The translations under genes were made by a program, and so were the position numbers. Shown piece by piece: positions 1 through 6,664 of a DNA stretch of 64,000 bases (its first letter is position 1; the number at the start of each line of letters is the position of its first letter). Under the pieces are notes generated by a model, which was not told where the DNA came from, ran no database searches, and saw only the letters and a list, made by a program, of their open reading frames with translations. Origin of the DNA: Catenuloplanes indicus (GTDB taxonomy: Bacteria > Actinomycetota > Actinomycetes > Mycobacteriales > Micromonosporaceae); the NCBI RefSeq assembly GCF_030813715.1, contig NZ_JAUSUZ010000001.1, forward strand, positions 3,720,001 through 3,784,000. The letters are read 5' to 3'.

Positions 1-117
1 GTTCGACCAGGCCCGGTACGGCTCAGTGTCCGGTAGCAGTTGCTGTACGTACGCCAACGCCTCGCGCTCGTGCGCGAACTGCGACGGCGTGATCGTGGTC
101 CACCGGCCCTCCTGCAT
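1..117 (-). CDS. N-terminus of NERD-domain protein, PglW-like kinase (partial)
   Basis: Only the first 39 codons are inside the window; the reading frame runs off the left edge without a stop. The ATG at 117 is preceded by AGGA at a suitable distance. The visible residues run from MQEGRW through a segment with HEREAL to the motif EPYRAWSN. This opening (Trp, Ser-x-Phe, HERE, then YRAWSNF) is what I recall from the NERD-type nuclease domain that begins PglW/BREX-type serine/threonine kinases and related defence kinases. The NERD domain proper and any kinase domain would lie outside. A NERD-helicase is an alternative. The family call rests on 39 residues and is tentative. Confidence 0.5.
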   Translation of the reverse strand, partial: MQEGRWTTITPSQFAHEREALAYVQQLLPDTEPYRAWSN

Positions 118-208
118 GACAGAATCCTATTGGTCCCAGGCACCCTGGATACGGACGGTGCGGTGGTGACGACTGCGCCGTCGTCCCAGCACCGGTGCGT
201 TCGGCGCG

Positions 209-1033
209 TCACCAGGAAGGGTTATCCGGAACTGTGGGGAAAACGCCCAGCAGTCGGGCTTCGTTCACCGTCTCCGAGTCATCCTCACCAACCGGCACCT
301 CGAGCACCACTCGCTCGGCGGAACTGGCGCTCTCCCATGCCTTCCGGATACCGGCAGCGTCGTGGCCGATCCGGTGGCCGACCGCGAGGATCTCACCGGC
401 TCCGGTCTCGGCGAGTTGGATCAGCTCCTGCAATGCCTCGTCCCTGACGTCGATCCCGTCAGCTGATCGAAGGTCGATCGTCAGTACACCGGGGCGTGGG
501 CGGAGGAGTGTCCGCAGCGAGCCTGTGCTCTTGAGATCGGAGCCCTCCGCTCGGAATCTGAACCGGCTGACCAAGTCGACGCCTGCCGCCCATTGCGCGA
601 AGGTCGACTTGGTGTCGACCGGGACGACCTCCCACCGGCGGTGTCCGTCGAAGGCTCGCAGCACGATCCTGAGTCCGGACGTGAAGTCTTTCTCCGACAT
701 GCCGCCTCTGCGTCGTTCATAGACGACAGCCAGGTCAGCGAGCCGTACAGCGAAGGTGACGGTCCGACCGCGGAGTACCGCCTCGTGCTTGAAGTCCTCG
801 ACACCAGGATCGTAGAGATCGGTATCCTCCTCGGTCTCCCAGCCGAGGCGAGCCACGACATGATCGCCGTCCGATCTGACGCGGCCGATTCGCCAGATCC
901 GGCTCTTCGCCAGATGCCTCAGACCGGGCGTGATGATGGTTCGGATCGACTCGGGAGGGGCGGGGAAGAGGAGCGGTGGTTCCGGCGGCATGATCCGCGC
1001 CCGAGCAAGCCTGCTGATCGCACCGCTACCCAT
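209..1033 (-). CDS. hypothetical protein beside NERD/PglW-like gene
   Basis: A 274-residue protein that I do not recognise. It has no signal peptide, membrane helix or obvious catalytic motif. It is mixed alpha/beta in look, with charged strands such as RTVTFAVRLADLAVV and WEVVPVDTKS, and ends acidic. It lies 91 bases downstream of the NERD-type gene start on the same strand and so would be transcribed toward it. Its start is uncertain because no Shine-Dalgarno sequence precedes the ATG at 1033; translation could be leaderless or begin at a later Met. Base composition is visibly less GC-rich than the rest of the window, which suits a transferred region. A role in the neighbouring defence-like locus is inference from position only. 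Confidence 0.6.
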   Translation of the reverse strand: MGSGAISRLARARIMPPEPPLLFPAPPESIRTIITPGLRHLAKSRIWRIGRVRSDGDHVVARLGWETEEDTDLYDPGVEDFKHEAVLRGRTVTFAVRLADLAVVYERRRGGMSEKDFTSGLRIVLRAFDGHRRWEVVPVDTKSTFAQWAAGVDLVSRFRFRAEGSDLKSTGSLRTLLRPRPGVLTIDLRSADGIDVRDEALQELIQLAETGAGEILAVGHRIGHDAAGIRKAWESASSAERVVLEVPVGEDDSETVNEARLLGVFPTVPDNPSW

Positions 1034-1124
1034 ATATCGAACTTATTCGAACTCATCCCGCATGGTCACTCTCGGAAACTGACAGATCTCGGACTGTAAT
1101 CTTGGCCCGTACCGCGTCCACGAC
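1034..1124. promoter_or_regulatory. divergent intergenic region with 10-bp-phased direct repeats
   Basis: The gap between two divergent unknown genes is AT-rich for this genome. It contains TCGAACT twice, at 1037-1043 and 1047-1053, so the repeats are one helical turn apart, as in many operators. The stretch TATATCGA lies next to the leftward start. It probably carries both promoters; no clean -35/-10 pair was identified. Confidence 0.35.
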
Positions 1125-1901
1125 ATGGAAGCCGAGTGGGCGCTGGTAGATACTCGCTGGATGTCGGCAGCATCGAATCGCCACCGGATCCTGGAGGCCT
1201 TACGTCTCAGCGGACAGCCGCTGGACGATGATCGGCTTTCGACTGCCGCCGGCGTCTGCCCGAGGCAGCAGGTCAACCAGATCTGTCGAGCGCTGGAGAA
1301 AGACGGGATCGTCCGCCGGTATCGGGGCCCTGGCGAGAAGCTGGTCAACGAGCTGATCGGCGCCGACATCGCGGTCGCTCCGATAGAAGGCGATCAGACC
1401 GGCGGTCGTGGAATCACCAACACCTCCGAGTCGATCGACATAGCCAGAGACCCGATGCTTGACTCCCCGCCGGGCCATTCCCGCGAGCAGCGCGACGCCG
1501 AGCGGGTGATGCTCGACCTTCTCGGTCTTCAGTTGGGAGTGGTGCTTGAGCCGGCCCGCATCGTCGTAACCGACGGCACCCGAGTCGAGGTCGACGGGTC
1601 GGACGCCGGACGCTCCGTGCTGGTGGAGTGCTGGGCCCACCAGGGGCCGCCCAAGGTCGCGCAGAAGCACAAGGTTCTCGCCGACACACTGAAATTGACC
1701 TGGATCGCCACCAAGATCGAGCCGAGACCTCGGCTGTTCCTATGTCTCGGTGATCCGCTTGCTGCCAAGCCGTTTCTGCCGACGTCGAAGTCATGGGCGG
1801 CCCACGCGCTCCAAGACCTTGGCGTGACGATCGCGGTGGTTGACCTCCCTCTTGAGGTGAAAGACAGGGTCCGGGCGGCGCAGCAGCGCCAGTACCGATA
1901 G
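1125..1901 (+). CDS. winged-helix protein with possible nuclease-like C-terminal domain
   Basis: A 258-residue protein. Residues about 15-65 read as a winged helix-turn-helix (NRHRILEALRLSG, then RALEKDGIVRRYRG). Residues about 75-115 are a low-complexity linker. The C-terminal 140 residues carry VEVDGSD, LVECWAH and QKHKVLADTLKL, a pattern loosely like a restriction-endonuclease-type fold with acidic residues on adjacent strands; the expected catalytic lysine is not clear. The ATG at 1125 lacks a good ribosome site and the ATG at 1158 is an alternative start. It is divergent from the 209-1033 gene and lies in the same low-GC accessory segment. I do not recognise the family; the nuclease idea is weak inference. 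Confidence 0.6.
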   Translation: MEAEWALVDTRWMSAASNRHRILEALRLSGQPLDDDRLSTAAGVCPRQQVNQICRALEKDGIVRRYRGPGEKLVNELIGADIAVAPIEGDQTGGRGITNTSESIDIARDPMLDSPPGHSREQRDAERVMLDLLGLQLGVVLEPARIVVTDGTRVEVDGSDAGRSVLVECWAHQGPPKVAQKHKVLADTLKLTWIATKIEPRPRLFLCLGDPLAAKPFLPTSKSWAAHALQDLGVTIAVVDLPLEVKDRVRAAQQRQYR

Positions 1902-2093
1902 ACACAGCGGTGGCCGCCAGAGCGACATAGCGCACCCGCGTTACGCGGAGCCGGACCATGACCGCATTCGATGGCACGTTCACCTGATCGACCCGGTTGC
2001 GCGGGCCCCGAACGTCCAGCTGAGAGCTATGGTGGCCGGTGATGCCCGGTTTCGGGTCCGAGGTGGCCGTTCGTCGATTAGTTGGGGTGGCCG

Positions 2094-2735
2094 ATGCCGC
2101 GGCGGGCTGTTGTTGCCGATCCTGGCTTCGGCCGCAAGCTCAAGGAGCTTCGTGAGCAGCACGGACTGTCGCTGCGCAGGCTCGGCGGGATGGTCCATTG
2201 TTCGCACGGCCACCTGTGGGATCTCGAATCGGGGACCAAACGGCCGAGCCTTTCGGTGGCAGTGCTGCTGGATCAGGCGCTCGAAGCGGGTGGGCAGTTG
2301 TCCGCCATGGTGTCCGAGGCGTCAGCCGACACCGATACCCGGCCCGTCGCGCTCGAACATGCGGTGGTGGCCATGCCGTCCGGGCTAGAGTTCGCGCCGG
2401 GCTGGCGGCACGGCATAGATGTCGCTGTTGATCTTTGGCCAGGCGATATGCAGCGGTGGAACCTTCTGCGGCAGGTGGGCTTCAGCGCGACGGCCTTCCT
2501 GCCTGCGGCGATGCGATGGCTGATGTCGGCGCTCGACGAGCACCCGGCCGGCAACGGTGAGCGGCTGATCGGGGCCGCCGATATCGAGACCGTGCGCCGG
2601 ATGACCTCGACATACCGGACGCTGGATAACCAGTTCGGCGGCGGCCACATCCGCGACAGCCTAGTCCGCTTCCTCAACGCCGACGTCACCGAGCTGATCA
2701 ACGGCCGCTACGACGCGGCGACCGGCCGCCAGTTG
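2094..2735 (+). pseudogene. truncated XRE-family transcriptional regulator
   Basis: The first 214 codons match an actinobacterial XRE regulator: an N-terminal helix-turn-helix (GRKLKELREQHGLSLRRLG, then SHGHLWDLESG), then a region with DIETVRRMT and GHIRDSLVRFL, ending at the conserved YDAATGRQL. In intact members this motif is followed by a long alpha-helical, TPR-like sensor of about 200 residues. Here it is absent: the frame continues straight into recombinase-like sequence and then across the tRNA gene on the other strand, with no early stop. The start is the ATG at 2094; a TTG lies four codons upstream. I read it as a gene cut by recombination and fused to foreign sequence, probably without its original sensor function. 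Confidence 0.65.
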
Positions 2736-2917
2736 CAGACCCGAGCCCGCCTGGAACACGTGATCGCCAACGGCGACTCAGCCGAGCGCAAGGCCATCAT
2801 CGAGGAACTGACGCCGAAATCCGCATCATCGGCGAGGAGATCATCCCCGTGTTGCTGCTGCCGCACGACGAGCACGTCGCCGGTGGACGCGACGACACCC
2901 GCTACGTCCACCGGTGA
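2736..2917 (+). pseudogene. C-terminal remnant of a serine recombinase, frameshifted
   Basis: From about 2736 the sequence reads TRARLEHVIANGD, AERKAIIEEL. After loss of one base near 2809 (CTGAC where CTGGAC is expected) it continues in the next frame as DAEIRIIGEEIIPVLLLP to a stop at 2915-2917. This is the usual C-terminal end of large serine recombinases (resolvase/integrase family): a coiled segment followed by an IxGxxxxPVxxLP-like strand. The catalytic N-terminal domain and zinc region are missing, so it is a relic. It sits 38 bases from the 3' end of tRNA-Ala, the place where an element's integrase would be expected. Confidence 0.6.
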
Positions 2918-2955
2918 CGGCAACGAACCGGATCCGGTTCGCGCAATGTCAAACC

Positions 2956-3031
2956 TGGTGGAGCTGAGGGGACTCGAACCCCTGACCCCCACACTGCCAG
3001 TGTGGTGCGCTACCAGCTGCGCCACAGCCCC
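2956..3031 (-). tRNA. tRNA-Ala (anticodon GGC)
   Basis: The reverse strand folds as a complete tRNA beginning GGGGCTG and ending CAGCTCC-A-CCA, with the CCA encoded. The anticodon arm is CCACA-CTGGCAG-TGTGG, giving anticodon GGC. The acceptor stem has a G3-U70 wobble, the identity element for alanyl-tRNA synthetase. The T arm contains the normal GGTTCGA. Its 3' end faces the recombinase relic and accessory segment at lower coordinates, consistent with use as an integration site. Confidence 0.96.
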
Positions 3032-3036
3032 TTGCC

Positions 3037-3096
3037 GTACTGCCTTACCGTGGTACTGCCTTACCGTGATACGGACGTACCGTGATACTGCCTTAC
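3037..3096. repeat. 16-bp tandem repeat upstream of tRNA-Ala
   Basis: GTACTGCCTTACCGTG occurs twice in perfect tandem (3037-3052 and 3053-3068). A degenerate continuation follows to about 3096 (GTACCGTG, ATACTGCCTTA). It lies just 5' of the leftward tRNA gene, in its promoter region. Confidence 0.7.
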
Positions 3097-3175
3097 TGGT
3101 CTTGCTGTGTTTCCCGGGCTCACCCGGGCACGGCAGCAATATTACACACCTCCACGACCCCCACGGCGGAGGGGG

Positions 3176-3730
3176 TCAGTTGAGGGTGGGGTCGGCGGGG
3201 AAGTGGGCGACGGCGGCCATGATGCCGCCCTGGCGCTTGAGGACCATGGCCCAGAGGTCGTCGGGGCGGGAGACGAAAGCGTCGCCGGGGAGGGCGTCGA
3301 AGACGAACCAGGAGCCGGCGGAGATCTCCTCCTCCAGCTGGCCCGGGGACCAGCCGGAGTAGCCGGCGAAGACGCGCAGGCCGGCCAGGTTGTCGCCGAG
3401 GGATTCCGGGTCGGCGGAGAGGTCGACGGTGCCGACGCCGCCGGAGACCGGGTGGAAGCCGGACGGGCGCTTGACGGAGGGGCGCGTGCGGGCCAGGCAG
3501 ATGGCGGACTCGGGCGCGACCGGGCCGCCCTCGAAGAGCACGGCGGGGTCGCCGGCGAGGCTGCCCCATTTCCCGAGGACCTCGGCGACCGGGACCTCGG
3601 TGGCGCGGTTCAGCACGACGCCGAGCGCGCCGCCGGTCTCGTGCGCGACCAGCAGCACGACCGTACGGTCGAAGTTCGGGTCCTTGAGCGATGGCGTCGC
3701 GACCAGGAGCCGGCCGGTCATCGACTCCAT
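3176..3730 (-). CDS. YqgE/AlgH family protein (UPF0301)
   Basis: A 184-residue protein starting MESMTGRLLVATP, the typical opening of the YqgE/AlgH family. Characteristic motifs are DPNFDRTVVLL, GALGVVLNR, LFEGGPV, RVFAGYSGWSPGQLE, and a C-terminal DDLWAMVL. The family is conserved in bacteria and its biochemical role is unsettled; AlgH has been linked to alginate regulation in Pseudomonas. The start at 3730 is chosen because GGAGG lies seven bases upstream; a second in-frame Met is three codons in. It is transcribed alone, with a 385-base gap upstream. Confidence 0.9.
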   Translation of the reverse strand: MESMTGRLLVATPSLKDPNFDRTVVLLVAHETGGALGVVLNRATEVPVAEVLGKWGSLAGDPAVLFEGGPVAPESAICLARTRPSVKRPSGFHPVSGGVGTVDLSADPESLGDNLAGLRVFAGYSGWSPGQLEEEISAGSWFVFDALPGDAFVSRPDDLWAMVLKRQGGIMAAVAHFPADPTLN

Positions 3731-3980
3731 GGACCGACCTCCGATGCGCTGACCTTCAGGATGCACGCGACCCCCGTTCCACAGGTCCAGGCACGGCAAG
3801 GGGCCCGAAGCCGACCTTGCGCGCAGTCAACGCCATGACTCGCACGATAGCTTGCGCCACAGCCCGCCGATAAGGTCTGCACGTGAGTGAGCGCAACGAT
3901 TACCCGACAGAGCCGAGGCGGGTTTCGCGGCGTAGCGCCTGCGTCACGCTGACGTCGTAAAGACCGGAAAAGACCTTTAT

Positions 3981-4060
3981 CTGCCCGCTTCCGCACAGAT
4001 CAGCTTCCGCACGCTCCCGCGGGCACCGGTCGTCGCCGGCGCTCCTCCCTGCACGATCCG
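3981..4060 (+). repeat. dispersed extragenic repeat, copy A
   Basis: Within the 385-base gap between yqgE and the lipoprotein gene lies CCCGCTTCCG, then GCTTCCGCACGCTCCCGCGG and CACCGGTCG, CTCCCTGCACGATCCGTGG. The 19-mer GCTCCCGCGGGCACCGGTC (4013-4031) recurs exactly at 14140, 24250 and 33944. The tail CTCCCTGCACGATCCGTGG is shared with the copy at 33914-34000. No gene is seen in the rest of the gap. Confidence 0.75.
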
Positions 4061-4115
4061 TGGGCGCAAGGGCAAACCCGCGGAACCCGGATGGTGGGCG
4101 ACTCGTCATACCGGT

Positions 4116-5051
4116 ATGCGCCGTTTGCCGTACCTGGGAATTCTTCTCGTTCTGCCGCTCGTCGCGTGTGCCGCGCCGGGTGAGGCACCGTCAGCCGGGG
4201 CGCCCTCGGACGAACCGTCGAGTGCGTTCGCCGCCCGGGCCGAGGCCGTCGCGGCGGCGTGGCCGGCCGTGGCGGGCGCGGCGCCGGCGTGGCGGACCGG
4301 GTTCGTACCGTTGCAGGATCTGCTCGTCGCCCCGGCAGGGCTGAGTGACGAGCAGCGGCAGGCGTTCGACGCCGGGTGGTTCACGCTGGAGGGATCGCTG
4401 CCGGCGAGCGCCGGGTCCGGCGAGATCACCTATGCCTCCGGCGCGGAGAAGGCACCGTTGCTGAGCGCCGCCGACGCCTTCACGCTGATCGACCGGGGTG
4501 ACCCACCGCCGTGCGAGCCCGCCACCGGCAAGCGGTCCGCGCCGGGGCAGCCGGGTCCGGACTCGCCGGTCAGCGCGGATGACGCGGCCTGCACGAGACT
4601 GCCGGTCACCGGCGCCACGCTGGGCACGGTGCCGTTGCGCACCAGTCGCGGCGACGCGACCGTACCGGCGTGGTTGTTCGCTGTGCGTGGGGTTGCGTCC
4701 CCGGTGGCGCGGGTCGCGGTGGCGCCCGCGTCGACGGCGCCGGTCCCGTCGCCGTCGCTGGCCCCGCCGAGTTCCGGCGCCGGCACGCTGAAGGCCGCGC
4801 AGAGTCTTGCGCGCGTCGCCGGGACCGCGATCGACCTGCGTCTCGGCGTCGGCGCCTGCGACGAGCAGATCACGCCGCTGGTGCACGAGACGGAGACGCT
4901 GATCGTGGTCGGTGGCACCGCCGTCTCCACCGCCGAGATGTGCACCGAGCAGCTCGTGATCCATCCGGCCACGGTCACGCTCGCGGCACCGGCCGGTGAC
5001 CGGCCGATCCTGGACGCGCTGACCGGCCAGCTGCTGCTGCTGCGGCCCTGA
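4116..5051 (+). CDS. putative lipoprotein
   Basis: A 311-residue exported protein. Its N-terminus MRRLPYLGILLVLPLVAC is a signal peptide with lipobox LVAC, so the mature protein should begin at Cys18 and be lipid-anchored outside the membrane. Residues 20-45 are an Ala/Pro/Ser-rich spacer. Two cysteine-containing stretches follow (PPPCEPATG with AACTRLP, and GACDEQ with AEMCTEQ), which could form disulfides. I do not recognise a catalytic domain. It ends two bases before the convergent stop of the next gene. Function unknown; export is well supported. Confidence 0.75.
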   Translation: MRRLPYLGILLVLPLVACAAPGEAPSAGAPSDEPSSAFAARAEAVAAAWPAVAGAAPAWRTGFVPLQDLLVAPAGLSDEQRQAFDAGWFTLEGSLPASAGSGEITYASGAEKAPLLSAADAFTLIDRGDPPPCEPATGKRSAPGQPGPDSPVSADDAACTRLPVTGATLGTVPLRTSRGDATVPAWLFAVRGVASPVARVAVAPASTAPVPSPSLAPPSSGAGTLKAAQSLARVAGTAIDLRLGVGACDEQITPLVHETETLIVVGGTAVSTAEMCTEQLVIHPATVTLAAPAGDRPILDALTGQLLLLRP

Positions 5052-5053
5052 CG

Positions 5054-5491
5054 TCAGTCGGAGCCGCCGATGTCGGTCTGATACGCCTCCAGGACCAGGT
5101 CGGCGCCGCGCTGGCGGTGGGCGAAGAGCTGGTGGACGAGCAGCCGGGCCCAGGTGCGGATCTCGTCGGCGCGGGGCCGGTCCGCGTCGACGTGCTCCTG
5201 CAGCGCGCGGATCCGGTCCAGCACGGCCGCGTGCTCGCGGACCAGGCCGTCGACGCCGGAGGCGAGTCGCGGCGCGTTGTCGACGAGCGCGGCGTAGTGC
5301 CCGGCCGGGCCCTCGGTGGCCTGCATGTGCTCGTCGAACGCGCCGCGCAGGCCACGCAGCCGGGACGCGACGTGCTCGCGCCACGCCGGGTCGTCGTGCA
5401 CGGGGTCGGCGATCGCCCGCGCCAGCTCGTGCGTGCCGTTCAGCAGCGGGTGCCAGCCCGTCGCCGTTTCTTCGCCGAAACCAGTCACCAT
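5054..5491 (-). CDS. hemerythrin-like helical protein
   Basis: A 145-residue, almost wholly alpha-helical protein. Histidines and acidic residues are spaced as in hemerythrin-like four-helix bundles: FDEHMQATE, GHYAAL, REHAAVLDR, and HQLFAHRQRGADLVLEAYQTDIG. Such proteins often bind di-iron or other metals and sense oxygen or redox state. The Met at 5491 is preferred because a GGGGG ribosome site precedes it; an in-frame upstream extension is Pro/Arg-rich and unlikely to be translated. It stands alone, convergent with the lipoprotein gene. Metal binding is inference from the pattern. Confidence 0.65.
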   Translation of the reverse strand: MVTGFGEETATGWHPLLNGTHELARAIADPVHDDPAWREHVASRLRGLRGAFDEHMQATEGPAGHYAALVDNAPRLASGVDGLVREHAAVLDRIRALQEHVDADRPRADEIRTWARLLVHQLFAHRQRGADLVLEAYQTDIGGSD

Positions 5492-5616
5492 CGCCGCACC
5501 CCCTGGTCGGTCACGCATCAGCCCATGAGTCGATGGTGCGGGAACCGGGGAACGCCTGTCCAGGATCACCATGAGAGCCGGTCACACCGGCAACAACGGT
5601 CTCACCGGCCCCACCG

Positions 5617-6141
5617 TCAGGCCGCGTCGCGCAGCCGGGGAGCGGCGAGTTGCCGGAAGCGGCTGCCGTGGAAGACGAGCGGCGCCACGTCCGGATCGGC
5701 GCGGAGCGTGTGCACGCGCAGCAGCACGATGTCGTGGTCACCGGCCGGCACCTGGCGCTCGATCGTGCAGTCCAGCCACGCGGCGGCGCCGCCGAGGAAG
5801 ACCGCGCCGCCCGGGCCGGCCTCCCAGGCCACGCCCGCGAACCGGTCGCCGGTGCGGGACGCGATCTGCCGGGCGAGTGCGTCGTGGCCCTCGCCGAGCA
5901 CGCTCACACCGAGCCGGCCGAGGTCCCGCAGCCGCGGCCAGGTGGTGGACGTGTGCTGGACGCAGACGGAGACCAGCGGCGGGCTCATCGACACGGATGT
6001 GAACGAGCTGGCGGCGAGCCCGGCCGGTGCGCCGTCGACCAGCGCGCAGACCGCGGTGACGCCGCTGGGGAAGCAGCCGTAGGCCGCGCGGAGCACGGCG
6101 GGGTCGTCGCCGACCGGACGGAGCTCGACCATGGCGCTCAC
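5617..6141 (-). CDS. flavin reductase family protein
   Basis: A 174-residue protein of the flavin reductase (DIM6/NTAB, HpaC-like) fold, which reduces free FMN/FAD with NAD(P)H for partner oxygenases. Recognisable elements are AYGCFPSGVTAVCAL, the FMN-binding stretch LAASSFTSVSMSPPLVSVCV, and the late GDHDIVLLRVHTL. Its GTG start overlaps the stop of the upstream NADPH-dependent FMN reductase by four bases, so the two are translationally coupled. The pair probably acts together; no monooxygenase lies directly beside them. Confidence 0.88.
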   Translation of the reverse strand: MSAMVELRPVGDDPAVLRAAYGCFPSGVTAVCALVDGAPAGLAASSFTSVSMSPPLVSVCVQHTSTTWPRLRDLGRLGVSVLGEGHDALARQIASRTGDRFAGVAWEAGPGGAVFLGGAAAWLDCTIERQVPAGDHDIVLLRVHTLRADPDVAPLVFHGSRFRQLAAPRLRDAA

Positions 6142-6629
6142 GCTCCCTGGGGTATCGGCAGCAGCGGCCGGACCCGGTCCGCGTACGCGGGGAGTTGCGG
6201 GTCTTCGGCGAACGTCTTGTCGACCAGGTAGAGACCGCGGGCCGCGGTGATCGCGCCGAGCTCGGCCAGGACCGGCTTGAGCAGCAGTTCCGGCGCGAGC
6301 GCGTGGCCGGGCCCGGCGCCGAGCATCAGCGGTAGCGCGTGCACGCCGGCCAGTCCGTCCGCCGGGATCTGGTCGAGGAAAAGCTTGAGGATCCCGGTGT
6401 ACGTGGCCTTGAACGTCGGGCTCGCGAAGACCACGATGTCGGACTTGACCACGGCGGCGACCGCGTCCGCCACGCCCGGATCACCCCAGGAGAGCAGGCC
6501 TGGACCGAGATCGATCACGTCGATGACCAGATCGGGTGCGCTGCCGGTAAGCGTCTCGGCGAGGAGGACTCCGGCGGCGAGGGTGCGGGACTTCGGCTTC
6601 GGATTCCCCGCGACGACAGCGATACTCAC
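6138..6629 (-). CDS. NADPH-dependent FMN reductase (SsuE/flavodoxin-like)
   Basis: A 163-residue flavodoxin-fold reductase. The N-terminal strand and phosphate-binding loop SIAVVAGNPKPKSRT, the ASPTFKATYTGILKLFLD motif and the following Gly-Pro loop are typical of SsuE/NADPH-dependent FMN reductases, which use NADPH to reduce FMN. It starts at GTG 6629 and is the first gene of a two-gene unit with the flavin reductase downstream (4-base overlap). Two different flavin reductases in one unit suggests one supplies FMNH2 and the other channels it, but this is inference. Confidence 0.85.
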   Translation of the reverse strand: MSIAVVAGNPKPKSRTLAAGVLLAETLTGSAPDLVIDVIDLGPGLLSWGDPGVADAVAAVVKSDIVVFASPTFKATYTGILKLFLDQIPADGLAGVHALPLMLGAGPGHALAPELLLKPVLAELGAITAARGLYLVDKTFAEDPQLPAYADRVRPLLPIPQGA

Positions 6630-6664
6630 CAGCGACCCCGAATTCCATTGTTACCCGGTAGGAA

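Noticed and set aside
3037-3096. Possible CRISPR array
   Set aside because: Only two perfect contiguous units and no spacers; simple tandem repeat.
2917-3362. Continuation of the XRE frame across the tRNA
   Set aside because: The frame is open only by chance; it overlaps an intact tRNA and low-complexity Gly-rich antisense of yqgE.
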